Assembly: GCF_038006205.1 (NCBI RefSeq)
Contig: NZ_JBBOUU010000001.1
Coordinates: forward strand, 1,986,001 to 2,050,000
Source: Solibacillus sp. FSL R7-0668
GTDB taxonomy: Bacteria; Bacillota; Bacilli; Bacillales_A; Planococcaceae
DNA: 64,000 nt
Direction: 5' to 3'
Of this stretch, positions 16,933-26,229 are shown piece after piece; position 1 is the first letter of the stretch; each line of letters begins with the position of its first letter. Below the pieces are notes generated by a model. It had not been told where the DNA came from and made no database searches. It saw only the letters and a program-made list of their open reading frames with translations. Made by a program: the position numbers and the translations under genes.

Positions 16933-18114
16933 TTATACGGATTTCTTCAATTTTTGCATTACGAAAATCGAAACTGACATAAACAAAAATAAAATGACAA
17001 AAATAAGCTTCGTCATGAAGTGTTCACCTGTCCAATCAAAAACAATACCGATCAAAAGTGGTAAAATCGCACTCATCATAAAGCCACCTGACAGGACCAT
17101 CGAGCTCCATTCATTTGCTTCCTCATGATTTCTCGCTTCATCTAGCGGCAGCATTAAGCCAATTGGAAATAAACCACTTAACACAACACCGTAAATTATC
17201 GTCCCCATCCAAATGGCCCACGTTGCATCAATAAAAAAGAACACCGAACCGACAAGACCCATGACAACTAAACTATGTAGCCATACTATGCGATTTGGAT
17301 AGCGATTGATCATCGATGGAATAATGATATTGCCGACTAATTGGACAAAGGTCATTAAGGTTAATACCGACCCAGCCGTCAGTAGGCTCATGCCCTGCTC
17401 CTCGGCAATCGAAACGAGCCATGTGGTTAAGCTAAAAAATAACGAGGTTTGTATACCAAAATAGATAAGTATAGCCCAAGCTAGTTTATCTTTCCAAGGA
17501 TTACGCACCGCAACAGTTGAATTTGATTGTGCTACTATGCCTTTTCCAGAATCAACAGCAGTTAGCCAGCTGGCAAGCGCAATGACGGCTAAAAATCCCC
17601 ATATGCCAAGCGCTAATGCCCAATTATCATCAAATCGCTTATAAATAATGCTCGTGATTCCTGAACTGAGCATCGCACCAAAGCCAATAGCAAAGGAGTA
17701 AACACCAATGACAGGCTCCATTTTTTTAGGGAATTTTTCTTTAATGTAGGCATTCATCATCGGACTAATAATCGCAATGGCAAATCCCGCTAAAAAGCTT
17801 GTAAAAAGCAAGGCGCTATAGCTTGAAAATGCGATACGTGCAACCGTTGCAACGCCGATTAGCACCAATAATAATGCAATGGACCATTTATAGCCGAGAT
17901 TTTTTTGTAATGGTACAGCAAGTGGTGCAAATAGACCCATACAAAAAACCGGAATTGCTGTTAACAAGCTAATTTGTGTGCTTGAAACCTGTAATGCCTC
18001 ACTAATCGTCGCAAGCAGTGGACCAACTGAAGTGACGGCTGGACGCAAATTAATCGAAACGAAGAATATGGCGAGGATAATGAAAACCGTCTTTTGATTC
18101 ATTTTTTGTTGCAT
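16933..18114 (-). CDS. MFS transporter, CynX/YycB (NimT)-like
   Basis: The start is ATG 18114 with 'agagg' upstream; the frame continues to 18165 without SD. The 393-aa product has about 12 hydrophobic segments and the N-terminal 'VSINLRPAVTSVGPLLATIS' signature of the cyanate/2-nitroimidazole permease branch of the major facilitator superfamily. 'SLLTAIPVFCMGLFAPLA' follows. Family members export small drugs or anions. The substrate cannot be predicted, and no enzymatic partner is adjacent. It probably acts as a proton-coupled cytoplasmic-membrane exporter. Confidence 0.85.
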   Translation of the reverse strand: MQQKMNQKTVFIILAIFFVSINLRPAVTSVGPLLATISEALQVSSTQISLLTAIPVFCMGLFAPLAVPLQKNLGYKWSIALLLVLIGVATVARIAFSSYSALLFTSFLAGFAIAIISPMMNAYIKEKFPKKMEPVIGVYSFAIGFGAMLSSGITSIIYKRFDDNWALALGIWGFLAVIALASWLTAVDSGKGIVAQSNSTVAVRNPWKDKLAWAILIYFGIQTSLFFSLTTWLVSIAEEQGMSLLTAGSVLTLMTFVQLVGNIIIPSMINRYPNRIVWLHSLVVMGLVGSVFFFIDATWAIWMGTIIYGVVLSGLFPIGLMLPLDEARNHEEANEWSSMVLSGGFMMSAILPLLIGIVFDWTGEHFMTKLIFVILFLFMSVSIFVMQKLKKSV

Positions 18115-18288
18115 CAAATTGCCTCTTTCTACTTTTATTCGTGGAGAACGTTGAATATCTGACAACTATTAAGAGTATGGCAACCCTTCACATATTACAA
18201 GTAAAAGTATTTTCACTTGATGAGTCTAGAAATATACACACCACGGAACAGGCATTCATTAGATCGCTTTTCTTTTTATGTCAAAAAA

Positions 18289-18336
18289 ACCACAAATTTT
18301 GAGAAATCTCAACTTTGCAGCACGATCTTTTGTGGT
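18289..18336 (-). terminator. Terminator of the phzF-like gene
   Basis: On the minus strand ACCACAAA (18336-18329) pairs with TTTGTGGT (18296-18289), with an inner GAGATTTCTC hairpin and a T7 tail. It lies 55 nt past the stop. The rest of the gap to 18115 (about 170 bp) shows nothing. Confidence 0.6.
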
Positions 18337-18391
18337 AGGAGTTGGTATAGCGGATGTAGCATTCATTTCCAGTACATGTATTTCAAAATTA

Positions 18392-19291
18392 TTATGCATC
18401 TAACAAAACGTCGAATTCATTGACGTAAACAGCGATGCCAGTAATCTCAATTTCGTAAGTATCTCTATTCTTAGAAACATGTACTTTTACTTGACCATCT
18501 TTTCCGATTTCATGACCTTGCTCAACAATTAGATTTAAAGGTTCATCAAAATTATTGTCTATGTACATAGCATAATATGCCCCCATTACACCCGAAGCTG
18601 TGCCTGTGACTGCATCCTCAATCGTACCTGAATAGGGTGAAGAGAAATGTCGAGCATGCATATCAGCTCCTTTATCATAGGTATCTAGGCAAAAAGGATG
18701 AATAGATACTTTAGGCATTTCCTGTAAGACGCTAGGGAACTGTTTGTTATTTGGTTTCATCTTATTAAAAGCATCAAGTTTTTTTATCGGTATTAGCAAT
18801 GTCCAAGTACCCGTACTGCCGTATAGTATTGGCAAATCTTCATGAAGGTCTGAGGCTGATAATCCAATTGAACTTGCTAATGCTTCCTTGGAGCCTGTAT
18901 ACGCCTTAAACTCTGGAGCTGCCTGTTTCATTGTTATAAAAACATCCCCTTCAGTAGAGGTGTTTAGTTTAATTGGTAATATACCCGCATTTGTTTCGAT
19001 TGTTAAAGTCGTTTTATTTTGTAGCATGCCTTTTTCTTTAAAAGCAAAAACAGTTGCCATCGATGCATGACCGCATAAATTCATTTCATGTCCGGGTGTA
19101 AAAAAACGGATTCTAAGGTCTGCTATATCAGATTTCACAGGAAAAGCCGTTTCATTAAAGCCAACTTTAAATGCGATTTCTTGCATTTCGGATTCCGTTA
19201 ACTCTTCCCCGTTAAAAACAACTCCAGCTGGATTGCCCATATTCGGTTCTTTACTAAATGTATCATAATGGTACACTTTTATTGATTTCAT
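18392..19291 (-). CDS. PhzF-family isomerase/epimerase-like protein
   Basis: ATG 19291 has a strong SD 'ggaggaat'. The 299-aa product has the two-domain DAP-epimerase-like fold of PhzF. '[19 protein letters not shown]' is at the N-terminus, '[11 protein letters not shown]' carries the catalytic Glu, '[19 protein letters not shown]' is the conserved domain-1 motif, and '[19 protein letters not shown]' matches the second-domain signature. The family includes phenazine-pathway isomerase PhzF and YddE/YHI9-type proteins of unknown role. No phenazine genes are present here, so a housekeeping YddE-like role is more likely. Confidence 0.92.
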   Translation of the reverse strand: MKSIKVYHYDTFSKEPNMGNPAGVVFNGEELTESEMQEIAFKVGFNETAFPVKSDIADLRIRFFTPGHEMNLCGHASMATVFAFKEKGMLQNKTTLTIETNAGILPIKLNTSTEGDVFITMKQAAPEFKAYTGSKEALASSIGLSASDLHEDLPILYGSTGTWTLLIPIKKLDAFNKMKPNNKQFPSVLQEMPKVSIHPFCLDTYDKGADMHARHFSSPYSGTIEDAVTGTASGVMGAYYAMYIDNNFDEPLNLIVEQGHEIGKDGQVKVHVSKNRDTYEIEITGIAVYVNEFDVLLDA

Positions 19292-19340
19292 AGATTATTC
19301 CTCCAAATCAATTGAATAAGTGAATGTAATTTCAGATTTA

Positions 19341-19409
19341 TTATTCAAGAATGGACATTACAGTAATACTCCAGACAATTAATACAAAAGTACCTGTTAT
19401 ATAGCCCAT
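19341..19409 (-). CDS. Possible 22-aa membrane peptide
   Basis: ATG 19409 opens 'MGYITGTFVLIVWSITVMSI' plus LE and ends TAA at 19341. It is a single hydrophobic helix located 13 bp past the 75-aa membrane-protein gene. No good SD is seen, so this call is weak. It may be only a chance frame. Confidence 0.25.
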   Translation of the reverse strand: MGYITGTFVLIVWSITVMSILE

Positions 19410-19422
19410 TTAAAGCCAACAC

Positions 19423-19650
19423 TTATTCAAAGTAATGAAAACACCAAACAACAAGAAATATACTCATTATCCCCCAAGCGGTGGTAGCCCATATCCACCA
19501 AATTACGGATTTTGCCTTTGATGCATTTCCCTCGTCTTCCTTATTTGCTTTAATAAAAGCGACCTTACTTTCCATATCTTTTTTCATAGAAATAAGAACT
19601 ACAAATCCAATTAATATGAAACCAATAGTTATCCAAAGTAATAGATTCAC
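19423..19650 (-). CDS. Small two-helix membrane protein (75 aa)
   Basis: GTG 19650 follows an 'aaagggag' SD. The product starts 'MNLLLWITIGFILIGFVVLI' (helix 1), continues with a charged middle 'KKDMESKVAFIKANKEDEGN' and a second helix 'SVIWWIWATTAWGIMSIFLV'. It is not a family I recognise. It follows the broken membrane-protein gene at 19758-20044 and belongs to a run of small membrane genes behind the SLH-domain gene, all on the minus strand. Confidence 0.7.
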   Translation of the reverse strand: MNLLLWITIGFILIGFVVLISMKKDMESKVAFIKANKEDEGNASKAKSVIWWIWATTAWGIMSIFLVVWCFHYFE

Positions 19651-19757
19651 CTTTACACTCCCTTTAATGAAACTACATTTGCATTTACAGGTTCATTTTA
19701 GTGTGATAATCCAGATTTCGCTGTTATATTAAGAGTTCCAGTTTTTTGTACTTGTCA

Positions 19758-20044
19758 TCAAGTAAAATGAGCAATTATCGGCGGTAATACTAGAAAAATA
19801 ACTCCAATTATATTGAATAGTTGAGAGGCCTTTCTTGGCAATTTTTCTTTACCTTACCCGTCATACCATCCGCTAAATTGAAATTTATTTCGATACATTG
19901 CAAAAATAAGAATCAATAAGGCAATGAAGCTTATCCAGCTCCATTGCCAATAGTCAAGTACAGGTTTTCGAAAAAGTTTGCTAAAATCGCAAATATAATT
20001 AGGAAAATAAACATAACTCGTAATATCTCAAGTATGATCCTCAT
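19758..20044 (-). pseudogene. Broken ~95-codon membrane-protein gene (frameshift plus nonsense)
   Basis: ATG 20044 starts 'MRIILEILRVMFIFLIIF' and reads AILANFF, then runs into another frame at a T5 run. One extra T would continue as 'RKPVLDYWQWSWISFIALLI' and 'FAMYRNKFQFSGWYDG', then TAA (19856-19854), then in the same frame 'GKEKLPRKASQLFNIIGV' to TGA 19758. The total length is 287 bases (3n+2), as expected for one lost base. Three hydrophobic segments are visible. Two lesions make a pseudogene most likely; sequencing errors or a slippery T-run switch are alternatives. Confidence 0.55.
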
Positions 20045-20067
20045 TTATTCCACTTAGCCTTTACTTT

Positions 20068-20235
20068 TCACCCAAAGTTAAATCCAAATTTTCTCAAAAT
20101 ATAAAAAGTCGAACCGAGAACAATTGGGGGCGCAATGAGTAAGTAGAACAGGTTTTTAGGCATGAGCATATTATAGAAATAGAAAAATAGCGTTACCAAG
20201 ATAAAGACAATTGTAATGCCTAAAATTTTTTTCAT
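20068..20235 (-). CDS. Small two-helix membrane protein (55 aa)
   Basis: ATG 20235 shares one base with the TAA stop of the SLH gene (TAATG). The frame is intact for 55 codons: 'MKKILGITIVFILVTLFFYF' and, after MPKN, 'LFYLLIAPPIVLGSTFYIL'. Two hydrophobic helices with a short loop and a C-terminal 'RKFGFNFG' tail are visible. Stop-start overlap suggests coupling to the SLH-domain gene. No family is recognised. Confidence 0.6.
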   Translation of the reverse strand: MKKILGITIVFILVTLFFYFYNMLMPKNLFYLLIAPPIVLGSTFYILRKFGFNFG

Positions 20236-21254
20236 TAATCCAGTTCAAATAATGCTAATGCAAAGATTTTTGCAAATTGCGCACGTGTTAACTCGCCTTT
20301 TGGATTAAAATTGCCTTTTTCGCCTTCAACGATTCCTAATTTTTGTAAAATGTTAATTGACTTCAGTGCTTCTGGATTCATTTTTTGTACGTCTTTAAAT
20401 GTTGAATTGCCCTGTAATGCATCGGTATCGAATCCTTCTAGCTCTAAAAACTGCCCAATCACATAGGCCATTTCTTCACGTGTTACGGCTTTATTTGGCT
20501 CGAATTGACTGCCTTTAAAAATGGATAATACGCCTTGATTTTCTAAAATCACCACTTCTTTTGCTCCCCAAAAGTTCGTTAAATCTGTATAGCTTGAAGA
20601 AGTGTAATCTTCATCGTCGTCAAGCTCAAAGCCAGCTGCGCGGAATACCATTGCCACTAATTGACCACGCGTCACTTTACCATTCGGATCAAAGGTTGTT
20701 TCCGTAATGCCGCCAATTATTTCAGCTTGGTACAGCACTTGGATATAGCTTTCTGCCCAATGGCCAATGGTATCCTTGAAATTACCACCCGCACGTAACT
20801 CGAACCCATCCTCGCCTACGATTTCTGCTATAAACGCGGCCTTCTCTTCCTCACCAAACTTTACCCACTGACCCGCTGTATAAATTTCCGCATAAAATGA
20901 ATTCCCTTTTGGCGTAAACTTTAATTGAGCCGCCTTGCCAAATAATTTTTCGTATTCCGCATATGCCTCTTTTAGAGAATCATCATCCTCAGCATCAATT
21001 AATGCTGCAATCGGCATTTTTACGATGAAATGTCCCTTTTTTGTATCCATCGTCGTTTGAATACCATCGTCTTCTAGCTCCGCGATTTTGAAAATTTTAT
21101 ATAGGTCTTGATACGTAATAGTCGCTACCTCTTTGGCAACTGCTGCCGTATAAACTTTTGGAGCAATAGTAGTCTCTGTAGCCTGGGCTTGAATTGTCAC
21201 TCCTGATGCAAATACTCCAATACTTAGCACTCCTGCAAATAACCATTTTTTCAT
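20235..21254 (-). CDS. Secreted protein with three SLH domains
   Basis: ATG 21254 has SD 'aagggagag'. The 339-aa product starts with a signal peptide (MKKWLFAGVLSIGVFASGVT) cut near ATA. Three S-layer-homology repeats follow in the C-terminal half: 'FKDTIGHWAESYIQVLYQAE', 'TFDPNGKVTRGQLVAMVFRA'; 'FEPNKAVTREEMAYVIGQFL'; and 'FKDVQKMNPEALKSINILQK' with 'NFNPKGELTRAQFAKIFALA'. SLH domains bind pyruvylated secondary wall polymer, so it is wall-anchored. The N-terminal half (~35-170) is acidic and unrecognised. Confidence 0.93.
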   Translation of the reverse strand: MKKWLFAGVLSIGVFASGVTIQAQATETTIAPKVYTAAVAKEVATITYQDLYKIFKIAELEDDGIQTTMDTKKGHFIVKMPIAALIDAEDDDSLKEAYAEYEKLFGKAAQLKFTPKGNSFYAEIYTAGQWVKFGEEEKAAFIAEIVGEDGFELRAGGNFKDTIGHWAESYIQVLYQAEIIGGITETTFDPNGKVTRGQLVAMVFRAAGFELDDDEDYTSSSYTDLTNFWGAKEVVILENQGVLSIFKGSQFEPNKAVTREEMAYVIGQFLELEGFDTDALQGNSTFKDVQKMNPEALKSINILQKLGIVEGEKGNFNPKGELTRAQFAKIFALALFELD

Positions 21255-21542
21255 TCATCAATCTCTCCCTTCAAATTTCCTTTATTATACAATAAACAAC
21301 CACCAGAAAATTCAGAATACCCTATTTTTTTTGCAATTTATGTCGAATCATTGACTTTTTACGTTTTCGCTTCTATTTTTTGCTCATTCATTTTCGTTCC
21401 CCCATTCCCCCCTCATTTTATACACGAACGGTTGTTTAATTTAGCAAGTGGACGTGCTATAATAGAAACATTGTGTGCAAAAGAGAAATCTCCTTTTGAA
21501 AGCAATCTAAAATTCAAACGAAAATTATTGGGAGGTACTTAC

Positions 21543-23147
21543 ATGATTCAAGTATCAGGCGTTGGTCTGCGTTATGGTGACCGTAAATTATTTGACGATG
21601 TAAATATTAAATTCACTCCAGGTAACTGTTACGGCCTTATTGGGGCAAACGGTGCTGGTAAATCAACATTCTTAAAAATCTTAGCTGGTGATATCGAGGC
21701 ACAAGAAGGTAATGTGTCAATGGGGAAAGATGAGCGTTTATCAGTATTACGCCAAAACCACTTCGAGTACGATGAGTTCACAGTTCTTGATACAGTTGTT
21801 ATGGGGAACAAGCGCCTTTGGGAAGTGAAAGCTGAAAAAGACGCGATTTATATGAAGGAAGATTTCTCGGATGAGGATGGTATGCGCGCCGCTGAGTTAG
21901 AAGGCGAATTCGCAGACATGAATGGTTGGGAAGCAGAATCAGATGCTGCACAACTATTAAATGGTTTAGGTATTGGCGATGCAATGCATTACATGACAAT
22001 GGCTGACTTAGAAGGTTCTGACAAAGTAAAGGTATTACTTGCGCAAGCCCTATTCGGTAAGCCAGATGTACTATTACTGGATGAGCCTACCAACCACTTA
22101 GACATTAAAGCAATCAAATGGTTAGAGGAATTTTTAATCAACTTTGAAAATACCGTAATCGTTGTATCACATGACCGTCATTTCTTAAACAAAGTATGTA
22201 CGCATATTGCTGACCTAGACTTCGGTAAAATCAAGCTTTATGTGGGGAACTATGACTTCTGGTATGAATCTTCTCAACTAGCACAAAAGCTAATGGCTGA
22301 CCAAAATGCGAAAAAAGAAGAGAAAATTAAAGAGTTAAAAGACTTCATTGCACGCTTCTCAGCGAACGCATCGAAATCTTCTCAAGCAACATCTCGTAAA
22401 AAGATGCTAGACAAAATCGAGCTCGATGACATCCAACCATCAAGCCGTAAATACCCATTCATTAACTTCCAAATTGGTCGTGAAATCGGGAATGACGTCT
22501 TAACAGTTGATGGTCTTACTGCATCACATGAAGGCGAAACATTATTCAAAGATATTCGCTTCTCGATGAACAAGGATGACAAAATCATTTTACTTGGTAA
22601 TACGATTGCGAAATCTACTTTAATGGATATTTTAATGGAGCGTCAAGAAGCTGAAGCTGGTACCTTCAAATGGGGTGTAACAACTTCTCAAAGCTACTTC
22701 GAAATGGATCATGACCAATACTTCGGTGGCGGTGAAAAATCATTAGTAGAATGGTTGCGCCCATACTCACCTGAAGACGAAACAGAAAGCTTCTTACGTG
22801 GCTTCTTAGGTCGTATGCTATTCTCTGGTGAAGAAGTGAAAAAATCTCCTTCTGTTCTTTCAGGTGGGGAAAAAGTTCGATGCATGCTGTCAAAAATGAT
22901 GCTATCAAACTCAAACGTATTATTATTAGATGAGCCTACAAACCACTTAGACCTTGAATCAATTCAAGCACTAAATGAAGGCTTAATCCGTTTCAAAGGT
23001 GCGATGCTATTCACATCTCATGACCACCAATTCATCCAAACGATTGCTAACCGTGTCATTGAAATTCGTGAAGACGGCTCGATTCTAGACAAACCGTTAA
23101 CATACGATGAATTCTTAGACTGGAAAGATGCGCAAGGCCTTAACTAA
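21543..23147 (+). CDS. ABC-F family ATPase, YkpA/YbiT-type
   Basis: The start is ATG 21543 with 'gggagg'; the longer frame to 21351 is a non-coding extension. The 534-aa product has two fused ABC domains without membrane segments. Domain 1 has Walker A 'GANGAGKST' and 'LLLDEPTNHLDIKAIKWLEE'. Domain 2 has signature 'LSGGEKVRCMLSKMML' and 'LLLDEPTNHLDLESIQALNE'. Its Walker A reads 'LLGNTIAKSTL', lacking the usual Gly pattern. From memory, YkpA-type orthologues share a degenerate second P-loop. ABC-F proteins act on ribosomes (translation factor or antibiotic protection). Here a housekeeping ribosome-associated role is inferred. Confidence 0.92.
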   Translation: MIQVSGVGLRYGDRKLFDDVNIKFTPGNCYGLIGANGAGKSTFLKILAGDIEAQEGNVSMGKDERLSVLRQNHFEYDEFTVLDTVVMGNKRLWEVKAEKDAIYMKEDFSDEDGMRAAELEGEFADMNGWEAESDAAQLLNGLGIGDAMHYMTMADLEGSDKVKVLLAQALFGKPDVLLLDEPTNHLDIKAIKWLEEFLINFENTVIVVSHDRHFLNKVCTHIADLDFGKIKLYVGNYDFWYESSQLAQKLMADQNAKKEEKIKELKDFIARFSANASKSSQATSRKKMLDKIELDDIQPSSRKYPFINFQIGREIGNDVLTVDGLTASHEGETLFKDIRFSMNKDDKIILLGNTIAKSTLMDILMERQEAEAGTFKWGVTTSQSYFEMDHDQYFGGGEKSLVEWLRPYSPEDETESFLRGFLGRMLFSGEEVKKSPSVLSGGEKVRCMLSKMMLSNSNVLLLDEPTNHLDLESIQALNEGLIRFKGAMLFTSHDHQFIQTIANRVIEIREDGSILDKPLTYDEFLDWKDAQGLN

Positions 23148-23160
23148 GCCCTGCTCCCCT

Positions 23161-23206
23161 ATCCTCCAAATGCCCTTATTAAAAGGAAATTTGGAGGATT
23201 TTTTTG
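23161..23206 (+). terminator. Terminator after the ABC-F gene
   Basis: ATCCTCCAAAT and ATTTGGAGGAT arms are followed by T7, 14 nt past the stop. The remaining gap to 23440 holds no feature I can support. Confidence 0.85.
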
Positions 23207-23442
23207 CCAATAGCCCTTATTTACAAGCGCGCTCAAAATGGTATCAGAGAAATAATCCGCCCCTCTTACCCATTTATATATCTAACCTAAAAAGTGTGCG
23301 TTTATTATTGAAAACACAATTAGTTGTTCCTAATCTATTATTACTATAGAGAAACATCCGTCATTACATTAAGGTTTCAATCGATTTCGTACTAACGTAG
23401 CCCTATGATTCTTGACTGCTATGACTGTTGTTTTTCCTAGCA

Positions 23443-23484
23443 AAAAGGGTCTACCCTAGAATTACTTCTCGGGCAGACCCTTTG
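23443..23484 (-). terminator. Terminator of the cold-shock gene
   Basis: AAAGGGTCT and AGACCCTTT arms enclose a CCC/GGG inner stem; on the minus strand the hairpin ends in T5. It sits 14 nt past the csp stop. Confidence 0.85.
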
Positions 23485-23497
23485 GAATACATTTGAA

Positions 23498-23698
23498 CTA
23501 TAATTTCGTCACGTTTGCGGCTTGTGGCCCACGATTTCCTTCAACCACTTCGAATTCCACTTTTTGTGCTTCTTCTAAAGTTTTGAACCCTTCACCTTGG
23601 ATTGCTGAAAAATGTACGAATACATCGTTCTCCCCTTCAATTTCGATGAAGCCAAAACCTTTTTCTGCATTAAACCATTTTACTGTACCTTGTTTCAT
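23498..23698 (-). CDS. Cold-shock protein (CspB/CspD-type)
   Basis: The 66-aa product '[20 protein letters not shown]' carries RNP-1 (KGFGFIE) and RNP-2 (VFVHFSAI) nucleic-acid-binding motifs and ends '[13 protein letters not shown]', as in B. subtilis Csp paralogues. It is a single-stranded RNA/DNA chaperone that supports translation at low temperature. ATG 23698 follows 'tgggggtt' in a long untranslated leader (about 110 nt) from a TTGATA/TATACT promoter, as usual for cold-inducible csp genes. The exact paralogue name is not assignable. Confidence 0.95.
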   Translation of the reverse strand: MKQGTVKWFNAEKGFGFIEIEGENDVFVHFSAIQGEGFKTLEEAQKVEFEVVEGNRGPQAANVTKL

Positions 23699-23818
23699 TT
23701 GTTAAAACCCCCAAAAAATAAATTAAAATGTTCAATTAATAATGCAAAAGAATATCATTAACGCTTTGTCTATTTGTAAATTCATTGTGCTCAATCTTGC
23801 ATATTAATTGTTAAATTT

Positions 23819-23847
23819 AGTATATACGTGATATTTATACATATCAA
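23819..23847 (-). promoter_or_regulatory. SigA-type promoter of the csp gene
   Basis: On the minus strand TTGATA (23847-23842) and TATACT (23824-23819) are 17 bp apart. It would give a 5' leader of ~110 nt, a length typical of cold-shock UTRs. Confidence 0.6.
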
Positions 23848-23897
23848 TTACATTTTCTGAATTATGTGAATTTTAACAGAAAAATCACATTTTTTAC

Positions 23898-24173
23898 TTA
23901 GGGTGTTTCAACAATGATTCCATGATATACTTGCGCTTCATCGTCACATGCTTCACAATATTCGCACTCATCATCTGACCAAAAGGCATAGTAGCGTTCA
24001 TCTTTTGTTGCTTCATTGTCGTATTGTTGGCGGAAATTTTCTAAAATCCCTTCATAGGCTTCTTGGAATTGTTCGGCCGTTTCAAATATTTGCTCTGATA
24101 CGATAAACGCTTCCCATCCTTCAAATTGCCACCAAGGCTCGTAATCTGCTTTCATATAAATAATCTTGTACAT
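23898..24173 (-). CDS. DUF1033 family protein
   Basis: The start is ATG 24173 with 'agaggtg' 7 nt upstream; a GTG at 24185 overlaps the SD. The 91-aa product starts 'MYKIIYMKADYEPWWQFEGW' and ends in an acidic region with Cys pairs ('DDECEYCEACDDE'). The 'DYEPWWxFEGWE' start is the hallmark of DUF1033. The function of the family is unknown; the Cys-rich acidic tail could bind a metal, but I have no evidence. It is soluble and cytoplasmic. Confidence 0.85.
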   Translation of the reverse strand: MYKIIYMKADYEPWWQFEGWEAFIVSEQIFETAEQFQEAYEGILENFRQQYDNEATKDERYYAFWSDDECEYCEACDDEAQVYHGIIVETP

Positions 24174-24290
24174 TCTGTCAAACACCTCTTCTTAACTATA
24201 TTTTAAAACAACCCAAACAATTATGTCTATTTTTGTACATTACTCTATGGTAAAATAAAGGAAGTAAGGGATCAAAGGAGGATGTATAGC

Positions 24291-26018
24291 TTGTTTTCTG
24301 CATTAAAACCAAAGGCTGAATTACAAGATTTATTTGAACGCGGGACCGATTTAAGTGCAACCGGCCGTTTTCAAGAAACACTAGCATTTAATCATTTTAA
24401 TAGTCAAAACCAAGAAGATTTAAAACAATTATATGCACGAGTTGCAGATGTATCGCCAACGATGCAAGAGATTTTCAACAAATATTTAATTGAAATTGCA
24501 CCTAATGGACAAAATTCAATTTCTACCAGTCAAATCGATCGCTACCTAAAAAATTTCTTTTTAGCCGAGCGAAACGATGATTATGTTGACCAAACGATTA
24601 AATTTTTCAATTTACTACGAGAAAATCGTTTTGAAGCTGGGAAATTAATTGTTGTCTTTAACCAATTTTCATTTTATATTACAACACTTGTCTTGCATCA
24701 TTTCGGTATAAAGCCACATGTTGCATTCAAATATATGAAATCCGTTTCAGCAGCTGTCAATATCGAGCAAGAATTATTAGTTGAAGTCATGTCAGAGCGT
24801 TTGATCGAAAACGTTATTGAAGAATTGGCATCACTAACCGATGCCAACGCGAATATTATGTATATGAAAGACTTAATTCAACGCTTAGATACGCAGTCTG
24901 ATGATATTGCGAGTTCAACAGCAGCCTCACAAGAACTGGCCGCTTCGATTGCTGAAATTGCACGCACATCAACGAATATTGCAGAAAAAACAAATGAATC
25001 CGTAGAAAATGCCGCGCGTGGAAAACAAGCAATCGAGCATGCTCTACAGGAAATCTTCACAACGGAAGAAACATTCACAGAAATTGTACATAGCTTCACC
25101 GAATTACAAAAGCATGTCAATGATATTGAAAATGTCGTAACACTTATTAATCAAATTGCTGATCAAACGAATTTATTAGCTTTAAATGCTTCAATCGAGG
25201 CGGCCCGTGCTGGAGATCATGGTAAGGGCTTTGCTGTTGTTGCACAGGAGGTTCGTAAGCTCGCAGAAAGTACGGTTTCAGCATTAAGCGAAGTTTCTAC
25301 GAATGTTCAATCGTTAAAATCCTATTCAAACAATGTCGCTTCATCCATTTCGGAAACAACAACGATTATTCGTGATGCCACAGATGAAGCAAAAGAATCT
25401 TTACCAATGCTCAATTCGATCGTGGATATTATTGAAAGCATCAATATGGATGTTACCTCGACTGCCGCTGCCTCTCAAGAGCAAGCCGCTTCAATTGATG
25501 AAATCTCAGTTCGGATGGTTCAAATTTCAAACTTACAAGAGGATATTCGTGCATTTGGGAATGATACATCACGCGATATTCACAAATTAGGTCAAGAAAT
25601 TACACGCTTCCGCAATGAAGTGACCTCAGCAAATAACGTACAGCTGTCTAGTATATCACTCTTATTATTATCTAAAGCTGACCATATTTTATGGAAATGG
25701 CGCGTATACAATATGTTCCTAGGCTTAGAAAAACTCTCGCCACCTGATGTTTCATCACATCTTGAATGTCGATTAGGGAAATGGTATACAAGCGATAAAA
25801 CAAAAGTGCGCTTTGGAAACCACCAAGCTTACCGTGAGCTTGACCGTCACCATGAGCAAGTGCATATTTCGGCAAAAGCTGCAGTGGAAGCGTATAATAC
25901 TGGTAAGTTAACCGTCGCTGAAACGCATTTACACGAAATTGAGCGTGCCTCTCAGCAAGTCATCTATTATATTAATCAACTGATTGAAACAATTGAAAAA
26001 GAACGCCTAATGCATTAA
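24291..26018 (+). CDS. Soluble chemoreceptor: globin-like sensor, MCP signalling domain, C-terminal CZB zinc domain
   Basis: The start is TTG 24291 (9 nt after 'aaaggagg'); ATG 24282 abuts the SD. The 575-aa product has no membrane segment. Residues ~40-190 follow HemAT-type protoglobin order, ending '[19 protein letters not shown]' and '[11 protein letters not shown]'. In HemAT the proximal heme His is four residues before the Gly of 'IHxRIG'; here that place is Leu with His at the next two, so heme binding is uncertain. Residues ~200-430 are the MCP coiled coil with tip '[20 protein letters not shown]'. Residues ~450-565 match the CZB domain: '[15 protein letters not shown]', 'ECRLGKWY' and '[15 protein letters not shown]', supplying His/Cys zinc ligands. 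It likely signals to CheA. Confidence 0.85.
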   Translation: MFSALKPKAELQDLFERGTDLSATGRFQETLAFNHFNSQNQEDLKQLYARVADVSPTMQEIFNKYLIEIAPNGQNSISTSQIDRYLKNFFLAERNDDYVDQTIKFFNLLRENRFEAGKLIVVFNQFSFYITTLVLHHFGIKPHVAFKYMKSVSAAVNIEQELLVEVMSERLIENVIEELASLTDANANIMYMKDLIQRLDTQSDDIASSTAASQELAASIAEIARTSTNIAEKTNESVENAARGKQAIEHALQEIFTTEETFTEIVHSFTELQKHVNDIENVVTLINQIADQTNLLALNASIEAARAGDHGKGFAVVAQEVRKLAESTVSALSEVSTNVQSLKSYSNNVASSISETTTIIRDATDEAKESLPMLNSIVDIIESINMDVTSTAAASQEQAASIDEISVRMVQISNLQEDIRAFGNDTSRDIHKLGQEITRFRNEVTSANNVQLSSISLLLLSKADHILWKWRVYNMFLGLEKLSPPDVSSHLECRLGKWYTSDKTKVRFGNHQAYRELDRHHEQVHISAKAAVEAYNTGKLTVAETHLHEIERASQQVIYYINQLIETIEKERLMH

Positions 26019-26025
26019 CGCTTTC

Positions 26026-26058
26026 AAGAAGCAAAACTACTTCGTTTTGCTTCTTTTT
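26026..26058 (+). terminator. Terminator after the chemoreceptor gene
   Basis: AGAAGCAAAAC and GTTTTGCTTCT arms with a 6-base loop end in T5. Confidence 0.85.
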
Positions 26059-26229
26059 CGTGGTTTCATTCAATATCATTCACAACTTTCACATAAACAA
26101 TTCTTTTTTGATATATAGAAAGCCTTTTACTTTTGTCGAATGAAAAAAATTGATACGATAGCTATAGGAAAAATGAAACCTTTTTTGATTTCATTCGTAA
26201 AAATAGTATCAAGTAAAGGAGGTACAAAA

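Noticed and set aside
18166-18288. Possible small gene upstream of the phzF terminator (plus-strand 68-aa frame from 18217)
   Set aside because: No SD, overlaps the terminator and the phzF 3' end; low-complexity composition.
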